From Dethiobacter sp. (GTDB lineage Bacteria; Bacillota; Dethiobacteria; Dethiobacterales; Dethiobacteraceae): 64,000 nt of DNA. Shown here piece by piece: positions 1 to 8,808 of the stretch (position 1 is the first letter of the stretch; each line of letters starts with the position of its first letter). The DNA lies in assembly GCA_018335875.1 (NCBI GenBank), contig JAGXRN010000007.1, positions 36,362 through 100,361 of the forward strand, in the 5' to 3' direction. Under the pieces are notes generated by a model that did not search any database, was not told where the DNA came from, and worked only from the letters and a program-made list of their open reading frames with translations. The position numbers and the translations under genes were made by a program.

Positions 1-345
1 AGCTTCCCATAAAACGTCACTTTGCAGGAATGCCAACTCCACGTTGCCTTCAATCATGTTGCGGATGTTTTCCACAGTGGCAGCGCCTGTTTCAGCAGTT
101 GCCACGACTCCCGGGATATGTTTGGTAATAGCCATGGCGATACCGCCGCCAAGCGGATACCATGCGCCTGCTGTTGAAGCTGTGGCTATAGAAATGTATT
201 TTGTTTGCGCAGGAGGGGGAGGAGCACCGGGGGTAGTAGGTTCCGGGGTTTTCTTGCCGCAACCGGAAACTGCTACAACCATCACAATAAGTAAAGCCAT
301 TACCACAAAACTCATCAGCATTTTTCTCTTTTTAAACGAATTCAT
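1..345 (-). CDS. TAXI-type TRAP transporter solute-binding lipoprotein (5' part only)
   Basis: The first 115 codons of a minus-strand gene run off the left edge of the window. The N-terminus has lysines, a hydrophobic stretch (about residues 10-27) and a lipobox VSGC with Cys29, so the mature protein should be a membrane-anchored lipoprotein. After a proline-rich linker the sequence YISIATASTAGAWYPLGGGI and the later ENIRNMIEGNVELAFLQSD match the start of TAXI-family (TRAP-associated extracytoplasmic immunogenic protein) receptors, which bind small organic acids for TRAP permeases. The start at 345 is preceded by AGAGGTG. The fused TRAP permease expected downstream would lie outside the window. 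Confidence 0.85.
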   Translation of the reverse strand, partial: MNSFKKRKMLMSFVVMALLIVMVVAVSGCGKKTPEPTTPGAPPPPAQTKYISIATASTAGAWYPLGGGIAMAITKHIPGVVATAETGAATVENIRNMIEGNVELAFLQSDVLWEA

Positions 346-493
346 GAAAGCACCTCTTTCTTAATTTAGTTTAAGCTTCGTTGAATGACCCGCCTTTTTA
401 TATACCTGAACTGTTTACACCTCCTTTAAACCGGATTTTGGCACAATGGCCAAAAAACAAATATGCAAATTTTTATATATACATATATTCAGA

Positions 494-522
494 ATTTTAT
501 ACTTATTTGTCGAAGTTTGCAA
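494..522 (-). promoter_or_regulatory. Predicted sigma-A promoter for the TAXI receptor gene
   Basis: On the minus strand TTGCAA (517-522) is separated by 17 bases from TAAAAT (494-499), about 150 bases before the start codon at 345. Spacing is ideal; both boxes deviate by one or two bases from consensus. Prediction only. The rest of the 346-973 gap shows no convincing gene; a GTG-initiated frame of about 44 codons at 631 has only a weak ribosome site. Confidence 0.35.
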
Positions 523-973
523 TACTTAAATCCTGACATGTCTGCCTATTGTTGATTCTACTTAACCTTGTTTAAAAATATTGTTTGTCGGGCTATGTCG
601 TTACACTTGTCCGTCCAGAGGGTTTAGCGCGTGAAAAATGATAATATTTCTGACAATTCAAATACTTTATGCAAAGGAGATGCCAAGCTAAGATTAATCG
701 AGTATAAAAGTCTGTTATGGTGTGTTTTCCTCAGGATATTGCTTGCTTACATCAAATGTTAAATTAGTGAACGAGTATTAATAAAAAAGCGCCCTAAGAA
801 ACGAGCACATAATAATCTGGGTTTTTGGCAGTTTATCAGAAGCTGGTATTTACATAAGCTCAGTAATTCCCGTTTTCATTTCTGGTGTGTGGCAGCAGTA
901 TAAAAAGTTAATCTGTTTAAAAATAAAACATTTGTTAAAGCAGATGTTTATATTCTCAACCCATTCTTGTAAG

Positions 974-1732
974 TCAGACTCTGTTTAGAAAATTAGTAAG
1001 TGATTGATTTACCATTGCGGGCTGTTCAAGCATAACCTGATGTGCTGCGTTTTCAATGAGGACAAGTTCCGAATTATCAATCTGTTGTGACAGGCGCTCT
1101 GACAGAACCGGCGGTGTTGACATATCTTCGGTGCCGCAGATTATAAGCGTCGGGACCTTTATATTTTTAATGTTTTCAGTTTCAAAGCGGGAGCAGGAAA
1201 GAAAGTCCATGTAACGCACTGTGGGGCTTACGCTCATACTCTCTTCTGCATATTTGCTTACAAGTTCCTCGGGGGATGATGTTGAAAAACTTTCCCGCGC
1301 CCACTCAGCCCTATACTCTCCCTTTTTATAAGCTTCCAGGCGAACCGGGTTTACTTTAAAGCGCGCAGCTGATCCCACCAGGATCAGTCCTCTTACCAGT
1401 TCAGGATATTTCAGTGTAAAATCAAGGGCCACTGCCCCCCCCATGGAATGACCGGCAACGATGAGATTGCTTAATCCCATGGCAGCAATGAACTCCCTCA
1501 CCCACTCTCTGTATAAAAAGACCTGGTCACAGGGAGGCCCTTCGGACTGGCCATGACCGGGCAAATCCAGGGCTACGCCGTATGCTGTATCAGCGATTGC
1601 TTCAAGCTGGTATATCCAGCGCTGTTTGTTGCCTCCTGCCCCATGAATGAAAATTATGGCCTCATCCCGTTTGAGTTCATCCCCTACAGCTATGTAGTGG
1701 ATATCAACGCCCTTAACACTGCAAATTGCCAT
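974..1732 (-). CDS. Alpha/beta hydrolase
   Basis: A 252-residue alpha/beta-hydrolase-fold enzyme. The start ATG at 1732 is chosen because a GGGAGGG ribosome site lies 7 bases upstream; an upstream in-frame extension of 38 codons has no such site. Visible landmarks are the oxyanion strand-turn FIHGAGG (28-34), the nucleophile elbow GHSMGG with Ser96, an acid Asp203 in CGTEDMSTP, and His231 in NAAHQVMLEQP, a complete catalytic triad. There is no signal peptide, so it acts in the cytoplasm. The fold covers esterases, lactonases, C-C hydrolases and dehalogenases and the substrate cannot be told from the sequence. It stands alone, 360 bases downstream of the damaged FAD oxidase. Confidence 0.85.
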   Translation of the reverse strand: MAICSVKGVDIHYIAVGDELKRDEAIIFIHGAGGNKQRWIYQLEAIADTAYGVALDLPGHGQSEGPPCDQVFLYREWVREFIAAMGLSNLIVAGHSMGGAVALDFTLKYPELVRGLILVGSAARFKVNPVRLEAYKKGEYRAEWARESFSTSSPEELVSKYAEESMSVSPTVRYMDFLSCSRFETENIKNIKVPTLIICGTEDMSTPPVLSERLSQQIDNSELVLIENAAHQVMLEQPAMVNQSLTNFLNRV

Positions 1733-2094
1733 TATCAAACCCTCCCGTACCGGTATTGCCGCAGAACCGGAAAATACAGCTTTATAAACGCCTTGGACCT
1801 GCAGTATGTTTTCCTGTATATTTGTCCCACAGGAAAAGAATATCACATAACCTGCCGTCCGACAACAGTTGAGCCATATTTTTGTTGACCATATTTTACA
1901 ATATAATTAAGGATTTATTTGTAGGAAATGGTGAGTTTGTGCAGAATATACCAGTGAAATAAAATATTTGCTGACTATATTGATTGTGATTATCGCCGCT
2001 GTTGAACTGGTGTTGATTGCTGTTGCAGCCTTTAAGTCCAATCAGGGTGAGAATTATCGCTACCCGTTTACAATTAGGTTTCTGAGCTAAAGGT

Positions 2095-3085
2095 CTATTT
2101 TTTTTTAGCTTTATCAAGGTCAAGCGCCAGTGTGCCGCCTGGGTTCATGATATTATGGGGGTCCAGGTGGCGTTTAATGGCTCGCAGCAACTCAAGTTGG
2201 TTAGTGCCGACAGCCCCTTCAAACCAGGGTGCCAGCATCCTGCCGATGCCGTGGTGGTGGCTGAGCGCGGCGCCGGCCTGCCTGATACTGCTGATAACAC
2301 CGGCCTGATATTCCAGGTATTCCTGCATTTCCATCCTGGCGATAAAAATAAGTGGAGTTCTGACCGGCGCCGCGTGTAACAATCCAACCGCCGGCGGTGG
2401 ATGAATGAAAAGACTGGGGCAGGTGGCCGCAGGTGTAGCGGAGCTTTGTTCCAAACAGCTTTGGCGCCCCGTTCAAAGCATCTTCCAGATCAGGCCCCAG
2501 GATGCCGGGTTCTACTGTCACTGTCTGGTTTTGGATGTTGAGAGCGATAATTCTGTTCATGTGCGCTTGCATATCAAGGGAGATGCCGCCTCTTGGACAC
2601 TCCGTGCCGCGCATTACAGACGAGCATCCACCGTAGGCAGTAACGGGAATTTTTTGCAGGTGGCAGTAGCGTACCAGTGATCTTACATCAGCCTTGTCAC
2701 GAGGGCAAACTACCGCGTCCGGCAGATTTTCCACCATCTTTTTACGCAGGCGCATCAGGTCATAGATCATCTTGCCGTAAGCCGCCCGCAGGCGGGAGTA
2801 GTCGTCTGTCCTGACGTTCTCTTTTCCTGCTATCAGACGTAGATTGTCCAGCTGCTGAGAGCTTAAGTTTACAGGCACATTAAAACTTACAATTTCCTCG
2901 CCCAGATCGGATGGCTTTTGGAAATCATCGTCTGTCATGGCAAAAACCTGTTTCAGCAGGCGGTAGAGGCGTTTATTGGGATGCTTAAATAAGTGAGGGT
3001 ACCCCCAGCGAAAAATGGAACGGTAAGAATTTTCAGGCGCCGTTTTATGGTACCATTCAGGAAAAAACTCTTTGTCTTTACCCAC
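2095..3085 (-). pseudogene. FAD-linked oxidase (AGPS/glycolate-oxidase type) with internal deletion
   Basis: The N-terminal part (from ATG 3085) carries a PCMH-type FAD-binding domain: AVVCPRDKADVRSLVRYC, the FAD loop region around AYGGCSSVMRG and the motif TCGHLPQS...GGWIVTRGAGQNST typical of alkyl-dihydroxyacetonephosphate-synthase relatives. Directly after GAGQNST the sequence jumps, in another frame, to the family's C-terminus (ISSIRQAGAALSHHHGIGRM, then HLDPHNIMNPGG), which ends at 2095. The whole middle substrate domain (roughly 150-200 residues) is missing and the frames do not match. The junction is near 2345-2375. It follows the glycerol-phosphate-dehydrogenase-like operon and was probably its last gene. 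A dead gene unless the deletion is an assembly artefact. Confidence 0.85.
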
Positions 3086-3137
3086 ACTGTGCCCTCCTGT
3101 CTGAATTAGACATCTTTACTGCTGCCAGTGACTCTCC

Positions 3138-3491
3138 TCACTCAGTCATACCAGCGGTGGCAACAAGCGGTACATCAGTACCGGGTATACACGTGAGGAC
3201 TACGTCTCCCGGCTGCAGGCGCTTTTCAACAGTGATTGTTTGCAGAGCCTGCATGGCAGGAAGAATGGTTTTAAGAGGTATCTCAAGAGCAGAGCGCACC
3301 GGCAGGCGGGGGAAGTCGGCAAAGGCAGTTTTCACAGTGGTTGTCAGCATGCGGCAGGGATTTGTGATTTCCTTTGTGGCGTAAGAAATGCCTTGCGGGC
3401 ACCTGTTTCCTGATACAACAATCTCCTCTTTTGTGTAGGCTACCATCAGCCCGCAGCTTTGCGGGCACTCAATGCACAGAATTTGCTTCAT
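3138..3491 (-). CDS. DUF1667 small iron-sulfur-type redox protein
   Basis: A 117-residue protein of the DUF1667 family. The start ATG at 3491 follows GGAGGGAGAG; an upstream extension inside the neighbouring gene was discarded. Four cysteines near the N-terminus, C6-x2-C9-x3-C13 and C31, look like an Fe-S or other metal site. In known genomes DUF1667 proteins sit next to GlpA-like and FAD/NAD(P)-dependent oxidoreductases, exactly the arrangement seen here (23-base overlap with the upstream gene). It is probably the small electron-transfer subunit of a three-part membrane or cytoplasmic dehydrogenase; that role is inferred from context. Confidence 0.8.
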   Translation of the reverse strand: MKQILCIECPQSCGLMVAYTKEEIVVSGNRCPQGISYATKEITNPCRMLTTTVKTAFADFPRLPVRSALEIPLKTILPAMQALQTITVEKRLQPGDVVLTCIPGTDVPLVATAGMTE

Positions 3492-4749
3492 GCCGCTCTC
3501 CCTCCAGCAGTTCAATTTCCAGATAGTCACAATCAGGCGGCAAAAGAGACGTGTCAAAACTAATACGCCCTGTTTCCGACGGCCGGATTACAGTGTATTT
3601 TTTTTGCAGCAGTATTCTGCGGCCGCACCTGATTAAAAGTGAAGCTTCAGCCAGTGTCCCGGAGCTGCGGAAATAAATAACTACTTTGCCCTGGGAAGAA
3701 AAGTCCACGCGCTGGGGCACAGCGTAAAGAAGTGCACCGCGGGTGACCAGTGGGACAGTCAGCCGCTCTTTATTTTTTTGGTCCGCAAAGTCAGCCGCGG
3801 CTGCACCGGCAAGTTTACCACTTTCGGAAACATAGTCAACCAGCGTGTTAACGTGCAGCGCATTTCCACAGCTGAAAAGGCCGGGCAGTGAAGACATCAT
3901 GTTTTGGTCCACCACAGGGCCTCCGGTTCTTGGATCCATCTCGACTCCAAGCGGGTCAAGAAGGTCGTTTTCAGGAATGAGTCCCACTGACAGCACCAGT
4001 GTATCGCAGGGGACATAGCAGTCACTGCCGCCAACAGGTCGAAGACCAGGCCCGACGGCGCCGACAGTAACGCCTTTTACCCGTTGTCTGCCGTGAACGC
4101 GAGTTACAGTAGAGTTCAGATGCAGGGGAATGTTATAGTCATGGAGGCACTGGACAACGTTGCGCATCAAGCCTGCCGGTTCAGGCCTGATTTCATACAC
4201 TCCCGCCACGTTTGCACCCTCAAGCCGCAGGCGCCGGGCCATGATGAGACCGATGTCGCCGGAGCCTAGAATGATGCATTCTCTTCCCGGTAGATAGCCC
4301 CGGATGTTGACAAGGTTTTGCACTGTGCCGGCTGTATAAATACCGGCCGGCCGTTCACCATGAATAAATACCTGACGGGACGTTCGCTCACGGCAGCCTG
4401 TGGCTGCAACCAATGCCCCGGCCGATAGATAGAATATGCCCTGCTCACTGTTTTGCAGTGTCAGCCTGAATAGGCCTTCCTTTTGCTCCAGTGCCAGCGG
4501 AAAGGTCCCTGTCAGGATCGGGATGCCCATTTCTTTTAGCAGAAGGATGTCCCTGTGGGCGTATTCAGGCCCTGTCAGCTTCTCCCCATAGAGCACAAGG
4601 CCAAAGCCGTCATGAATGCACTGTTTGAGGATGCCGCCCGGCCTGGCTTCTCGTTCAACTATGTAAGTCCTGGCGCCGCGTTCACAGGCTGCCACGGCTG
4701 CCGCCATCCCCGCCGGGCCGCTGCCGATAATGGCTACATCAGCTCTCAC
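3469..4749 (-). CDS. FAD/NAD(P)-dependent oxidoreductase (GlpB/sarcosine-oxidase-alpha-like)
   Basis: A 426-residue pyridine-nucleotide-disulfide-type flavoprotein. The N-terminal Rossmann motif GSGPAGMAAAVAA (9-21) binds FAD; a second nucleotide motif ILGSGDIGLIMARR lies near residue 160, and the C-terminal ATG-like motif surrounds LPGLFSCGNALHVN. A PGGILKQCIHDGFGL segment follows the first strand, typical of the family found next to GlpA and DUF1667 proteins. It overlaps the upstream gene by 11 bases and the downstream one by 23, so the three are translationally coupled. It likely passes electrons between the GlpA-like subunit and a carrier; the partner is unknown. Confidence 0.85.
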   Translation of the reverse strand: MRADVAIIGSGPAGMAAAVAACERGARTYIVEREARPGGILKQCIHDGFGLVLYGEKLTGPEYAHRDILLLKEMGIPILTGTFPLALEQKEGLFRLTLQNSEQGIFYLSAGALVAATGCRERTSRQVFIHGERPAGIYTAGTVQNLVNIRGYLPGRECIILGSGDIGLIMARRLRLEGANVAGVYEIRPEPAGLMRNVVQCLHDYNIPLHLNSTVTRVHGRQRVKGVTVGAVGPGLRPVGGSDCYVPCDTLVLSVGLIPENDLLDPLGVEMDPRTGGPVVDQNMMSSLPGLFSCGNALHVNTLVDYVSESGKLAGAAAADFADQKNKERLTVPLVTRGALLYAVPQRVDFSSQGKVVIYFRSSGTLAEASLLIRCGRRILLQKKYTVIRPSETGRISFDTSLLPPDCDYLEIELLEGERHEANSVH

Positions 4750-6475
4750 TGTTTTTCCTCCATTCCGGCAGCGGGCCTTTCGTGGGTGAGAGCAGCATCT
4801 GTGAACCGGCCTCTTTTTTACACACCGCAGTGATGTCCTGACCTGTTTCCCCCGCGACTATGGCCAGCACCGCCGGTGTGCAGAAACTGCCCTGGCATCG
4901 CCCCATGCCTGCCCGCGTCCTGCGCTTAACTGCGTCAAGCGTATCCACAGGCAGGGGGGAGCGCAGGGCATCGACTATCTCCCCTTCGGAAATTGCTTCA
5001 CAGCGGCAGACTATCCTGCCGTAGGACGGATTGGCCGCGATTGCTTTAGCCCTTTCTTCCAGCGAGAGTTCACTAAGCAGTGGCTGTGACCGTCGTATCG
5101 GATCAAAGTTGGGATTGGGCCTGACCTCTTTCTCCCGCTTGAGCGTTGCCACTGCCATTTCCGCCACATCAACAGCGATGGCAGGTGCGGCGGAGAGGCC
5201 CGGAGATTGAATGCCCGCTGCGTGGATAAGGTTTGTCACATACTGTGAAGGCTCGATAATAAAGTCTTCTTCAAAGGTGCAAGGCCTTACTCCCGCATAA
5301 TAAGTGATGATATGGGAAGAACGCAGGGTGTTGTTGAGAGGCAGGTGGCGCTGCAAAAGGAAATCGATGTCATCCGGGCTGGTGGCAAAGTCCTCACGAC
5401 AGGGCACTTCCAGGGCGTTTGGCCCCATCAGGATATTTCCATCCACCGTCGGTGTGAGCGAACCGCCCTTGCTGTGAGACCTTATGCCCAACCGGGACAT
5501 GCTGAGGATTGACTTTTGATGGGCGCCCGTTCTTTTGTCCAGGATGGCCATCACGCCCTTGCGGGGATGGATGGTAAAAAAACGGTCACCGGCATAACCT
5601 GCCACCTTGTCGGCCCAGACCCCCGCAGCGTTGATCACCAGTCTTGCCCGCACAGTGCCACGGTTGGTGATGATACCTGTAATCTTTGCTCTATCCATGA
5701 CAAATCCAAGTGCCGCAGTATTTAAAAAGACGCTTGCTCCGTTTTGCACCGCATTCTCAGCGTAGGCCACTGTAACCTGATAAGGCGCCACTATCCCTGT
5801 GGCAGGCATCATTATAGCTCCATGCTGGCTGCCGGTGGCATTGGGTTCCAGCTTAAAGACCTGTCGGCGGCTGAGTAGACGGATGCCTTCAACTCCTTTT
5901 CTGGCAGCTTCAAGCACTGCCACAGGATAGAGGATGCGCTGCCAGTCGGACGGCAGCAGCACCAGTTGTCCCGGCCAGGCGAGTTTAAAGCCCAACTCGC
6001 CTGCAGCGCTCGAATATAGTTTGTTGCCGCGCAGATTGTAGAGTGATTTCTTTGTGCCTGCCCTGGTGGCTAAGCCGCAGTGAATCATGCCGTTATTGCG
6101 GCCTGATGCCTGCTTGGCCAAATCTTCTTCTTTTTCAAAAAGTGCAATTTTTATATCCCAGCGCGCCAACTCCCGCGCCACGGCAGCGCCTGTAACGCCT
6201 CCGCCTATAATCGCCACGTCAAAGCTTTGCCCCTCCAGATCAGTGTCCCGGTTAGGAGGCAGGAAAGATTCTTCCGGTTCTATTCCATCTGCCTCGATGT
6301 TGTTCGCCACTCCTTTGTAGCCCCTGTTGGCGGCTGCATAGCCGGCGGTGATGTATTGTGCCCAGGTGCCTGCCTTGCCGGTAAGCACCACTGATTGGCG
6401 CCACTCATGGGCGTCGATTTGTGCCAGGCCTGCCTTCTTTAGTGCCAGGCGCACTGCCAAAAGTCCCGAGGCCAA
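4739..6475 (-). CDS. Glycerol-3-phosphate-dehydrogenase-like FAD oxidoreductase with [2Fe-2S] domain
   Basis: A 578-residue protein starting at a TTG (6475) placed 8 bases after a strong GGAGGAGG. An approximately 85-residue N-terminal extension of unknown fold precedes the FAD motif GGGVTGAAVARELA (91-104) of a DAO/GlpA-type domain. The C-terminus has a BFD-like [2Fe-2S] domain with the cysteine pairs VCRC and RCQGSFC, as in anaerobic GlpA. It should oxidise glycerol 3-phosphate or a related hydroxy acid and hand electrons to the two following gene products. First gene of a minus-strand operon 6475 to 2095. It could equally use another alpha-hydroxy substrate; the damaged AGPS-like oxidase downstream hints at glycerol-ether or glycolate chemistry. 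Confidence 0.8.
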   Translation of the reverse strand: MASGLLAVRLALKKAGLAQIDAHEWRQSVVLTGKAGTWAQYITAGYAAANRGYKGVANNIEADGIEPEESFLPPNRDTDLEGQSFDVAIIGGGVTGAAVARELARWDIKIALFEKEEDLAKQASGRNNGMIHCGLATRAGTKKSLYNLRGNKLYSSAAGELGFKLAWPGQLVLLPSDWQRILYPVAVLEAARKGVEGIRLLSRRQVFKLEPNATGSQHGAIMMPATGIVAPYQVTVAYAENAVQNGASVFLNTAALGFVMDRAKITGIITNRGTVRARLVINAAGVWADKVAGYAGDRFFTIHPRKGVMAILDKRTGAHQKSILSMSRLGIRSHSKGGSLTPTVDGNILMGPNALEVPCREDFATSPDDIDFLLQRHLPLNNTLRSSHIITYYAGVRPCTFEEDFIIEPSQYVTNLIHAAGIQSPGLSAAPAIAVDVAEMAVATLKREKEVRPNPNFDPIRRSQPLLSELSLEERAKAIAANPSYGRIVCRCEAISEGEIVDALRSPLPVDTLDAVKRRTRAGMGRCQGSFCTPAVLAIVAGETGQDITAVCKKEAGSQMLLSPTKGPLPEWRKNSES

Positions 6476-6537
6476 TCGACACTCCTCCTCCGATAAAGCT
6501 TTCTTAAATAATTATATGGCGTCTTGCCTGAACATAG

Positions 6538-6569
6538 ACAAACCTGCTTTAAAAAAGAGCAGGTTTGTC
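6538..6569. repeat. Inverted repeat / hairpin
   Basis: ACAAACCTGCT and AGCAGGTTTGT form a perfect 11-base stem around a 10-base A-rich loop between two minus-strand genes. No T-run follows on the minus strand, so it is a processing or pausing element rather than a clear terminator. Confidence 0.5.
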
Positions 6570-6575
6570 AGAGTT

Positions 6576-6617
6576 GAAAAAAAATGAAGCCGGCCCCGGC
6601 TGACTGGGGCCGGCTTT
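6576..6617 (-). terminator. Rho-independent terminator
   Basis: AAGCCGGCCCC pairs with GGGGCCGGCTT (6587-6616); on the minus strand the stem is followed by a run of eight T. It ends transcription of the FMN-binding protein gene 6628-8025. Confidence 0.85.
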
Positions 6618-6627
6618 ATGCCGGAAC

Positions 6628-8025
6628 CTAGTGGAGGAAAGGTTCGTATACCATGGGCAGTTGGCAGCCTTTGGCTGCCAACTCGGTGAGAGCCATCAGG
6701 TCTTCCCTGTTTACTTCCTTAATAGCTGTCTTACCAAGAGCTTTAATGGCCTCGTCCATTTCCTCTTTGCAGGAAATCAGAAATCTGTGCAGCGCCTTGG
6801 CGCCTTGGTCGACATTGAACTTGCCGCTGTATTTTGCTTTGTACCAGACCAGTTGTGTGGGGGGTTCAAAAGGAAGAGGTTTTATAACCTGTATGTGTGA
6901 CATGGCAAAAATGGCAATAGCTCCAATGTAACATGCGTCAGCACCCAAGGCGCATGCTTTTAGCATATCGCCCGGTGTCCTGATTCGCCCGGCGGCAATC
7001 AGGCTGACGCTGTCCTTAAAATTATGTTTTTCCAGCCAATCTGTGGCCCTTGAGATGGCAAATATCAACGGCACGCCAAAATCATCCTGCAGAATGGGGG
7101 CGGACCCCTTGGTGGCGGCCTCTGCTCCTTCCATGGCGATGTAGTCGACACCGGCGTTGCACATCCATTCCAAATCGGCTTCCAGGTGTTTGCCGGCCGC
7201 CATCTTTATGCCTATAGGGATTCCGTCGCCTATTTTTCTTAGCTTTTTAACAAGCTTTTCCAGGTCCTGGGGCCGCTGCACTTCGGGCTGGCGGGAATGT
7301 GTTACAGCATCCTTCCCTTTGGGATACCGGTAGGCTTTCCTCAGTTCCCTGTCAATGTTTTTTGCCTTGAGCACATGCCCCACCCCTCCGATGGCTCCCT
7401 GGCCCAGCTGTATCTCTATCCCGTCGCACTGGCTCATGATTTGGGGTGTCTTATCCCAATCTCCCCTGTGGTACTGATAGATCAGATACCTGGCAGCTTT
7501 TCGTTCCTCTGGCAAAAAAGGGCCTTCCCCGGTATTGTTTGAAATGCCGGCCATGGAAGCGCCCCTGGCCAGAGCAACTTTAGCCTGGCGGCTTAAAGCC
7601 TCACCGTATGCCATGGGTGCAATCATGATTGGCATATCAATGACAAATGGTTTTGCTGCTTTTTTGCCTATGGTGACACGGGTGTCTACGGTTTGTTCCA
7701 GCGGCGTGGGCATGACGTAAAGCTGGGAGATGTTAAACATAAGGTCATCCAAGTTGGGAAATTTTTTCGGTGAGCCCATTGGCCGTGCGAGAACTTTCCC
7801 CTCAGTGGCGCGCATGTCGGTTTCTACAATTGTCTGCAGGCCGATACGGCTTCCTGAGGAGATAAGTTCAAACATATTTTTGTCGTATGGATTTTTAATC
7901 AGCTTTTTGACAGCTTTATCGTGCACATTGTTAACAAACCTGCGTGTGAGGATTGAAGCAGCCATAGCTCCTGCTGCTGCCGCAGCCCCGATTTTAAACG
8001 CTTTAGCCATTTGATGTTTTTCCAT
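6628..8025 (-). CDS. FMN-binding glutamate-synthase-family protein
   Basis: A 465-residue protein related to the central/FMN domain of the glutamate synthase large subunit (GltS family, GltB domain 2). The segment MPIMIAPMAYGEALS, the GISNNTGEGPFLPEER stretch, EIQLGQGAIGGVGHV and the late phosphate-binding region SLIAAGRIRTPGDMLKACAL belong to the FMN TIM barrel. Residues about 8-25 form a hydrophobic, alanine-rich segment that may be a membrane anchor. No amidotransferase domain is present, so it is not a complete glutamate synthase; stand-alone homologues are of uncertain function. The start ATG at 8025 follows GAGGGGG. It is transcribed divergently from the CoA-transferase genes. Confidence 0.85.
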   Translation of the reverse strand: MEKHQMAKAFKIGAAAAAGAMAASILTRRFVNNVHDKAVKKLIKNPYDKNMFELISSGSRIGLQTIVETDMRATEGKVLARPMGSPKKFPNLDDLMFNISQLYVMPTPLEQTVDTRVTIGKKAAKPFVIDMPIMIAPMAYGEALSRQAKVALARGASMAGISNNTGEGPFLPEERKAARYLIYQYHRGDWDKTPQIMSQCDGIEIQLGQGAIGGVGHVLKAKNIDRELRKAYRYPKGKDAVTHSRQPEVQRPQDLEKLVKKLRKIGDGIPIGIKMAAGKHLEADLEWMCNAGVDYIAMEGAEAATKGSAPILQDDFGVPLIFAISRATDWLEKHNFKDSVSLIAAGRIRTPGDMLKACALGADACYIGAIAIFAMSHIQVIKPLPFEPPTQLVWYKAKYSGKFNVDQGAKALHRFLISCKEEMDEAIKALGKTAIKEVNREDLMALTELAAKGCQLPMVYEPFLH

Positions 8026-8144
8026 TTAAAAACCCCCTCGTTAAGCTTACTTTTATCTTTCCCCAAAATTTAAAGAAGGAAAAAAACTTTTTTTGTGAAA
8101 TAAATTAAAGGTATGGCAGCTATGATGAATCAGAGGGTGATTAT

Positions 8145-8804
8145 GTGAAAAGAAAGAAAAAAAATCTAAGTATAAATGAAGCAATTTCTTTGATTAAGCC
8201 GGGCTCAAGAGTAATGGTCGGTGGTTTTGGCCTGAGGGGATATCCTGAGGTTTTAGTACAAGCTCTGGTTGACAGCGGCATAAGCGATTTAATCATTATC
8301 AGCAACGACCTGGGTTCTCCCGGGGTCGGACTGGGTTGTTTGTTAACAAACAACCAGATAAAAGCTGTGGTCGGAAACTACTTCAACTGGAATCCTGATG
8401 TCGCCTGTGCTTACAACGAGGGGAAAATCGAGGTGCAGTTGATTCCCCAGGGGACTTTCGCCGAGGCCATCAGGGCGGCAGGAGTGGGGATTCCCGCTTT
8501 TTATACGCCCACCGCAGTGGGAACACAGCTGGCAGCGGGTAAGGAAACCAAAACGATAGGTGGAAAAACTTATCTCCTTGAGCATGCCATCCACGCTGAT
8601 GTGGCGCTGATTAAAGCTCATAAGGCAGATGCGTGGGGGAATCTGGTCTACTATAAAGTAGAGCGTAATTTTAACCCTCTGATGGCAATGGCCGCAGACA
8701 TAACCATAGCACAGGTCGATGAAATTGTCCCGGCGGGCGGACTGGACCCGGAATGTATTGTAACGCCCCATATTTTTGTCGATGTCCTTGTGAACAGGGA
8801 GTGA
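8145..8804 (+). CDS. CoA-transferase subunit A (AtoD/3-oxoacid type)
   Basis: 219 residues of a family I CoA-transferase alpha subunit: VMVGGFGLRGYPEVLVQAL with the family's GGFG turn near residue 26, GNYFNWNPDVA, LIPQGTFAEAIRAAGVGIPAFYTPT and KAHKADAWGNLVY. It moves CoA between acyl donors and acceptors (for example acetate/butyrate/acetoacetate) together with the beta subunit that begins 4 bases after its stop. Translation starts at a GTG preceded by GAGGGTGA; the N-terminus is lysine-rich. First gene of the acyl-CoA cluster that continues with thiolase, dehydrogenase and reductase genes. The exact acid cannot be read from sequence. Confidence 0.9.
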   Translation: MKRKKKNLSINEAISLIKPGSRVMVGGFGLRGYPEVLVQALVDSGISDLIIISNDLGSPGVGLGCLLTNNQIKAVVGNYFNWNPDVACAYNEGKIEVQLIPQGTFAEAIRAAGVGIPAFYTPTAVGTQLAAGKETKTIGGKTYLLEHAIHADVALIKAHKADAWGNLVYYKVERNFNPLMAMAADITIAQVDEIVPAGGLDPECIVTPHIFVDVLVNRE

Positions 8805-8808
8805 AAGT

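Noticed and set aside
1896-2123. 75-codon minus-strand frame between hydrolase and FAD oxidase
   Set aside because: It overlaps the FAD oxidase tail in another frame and has no ribosome site; the 1733-2094 gap shows nothing else.
6538-6569. Terminator for the GlpA-like operon's upstream side
   Set aside because: The stem is perfect but no T-run follows on the minus strand; reported as an inverted repeat only.
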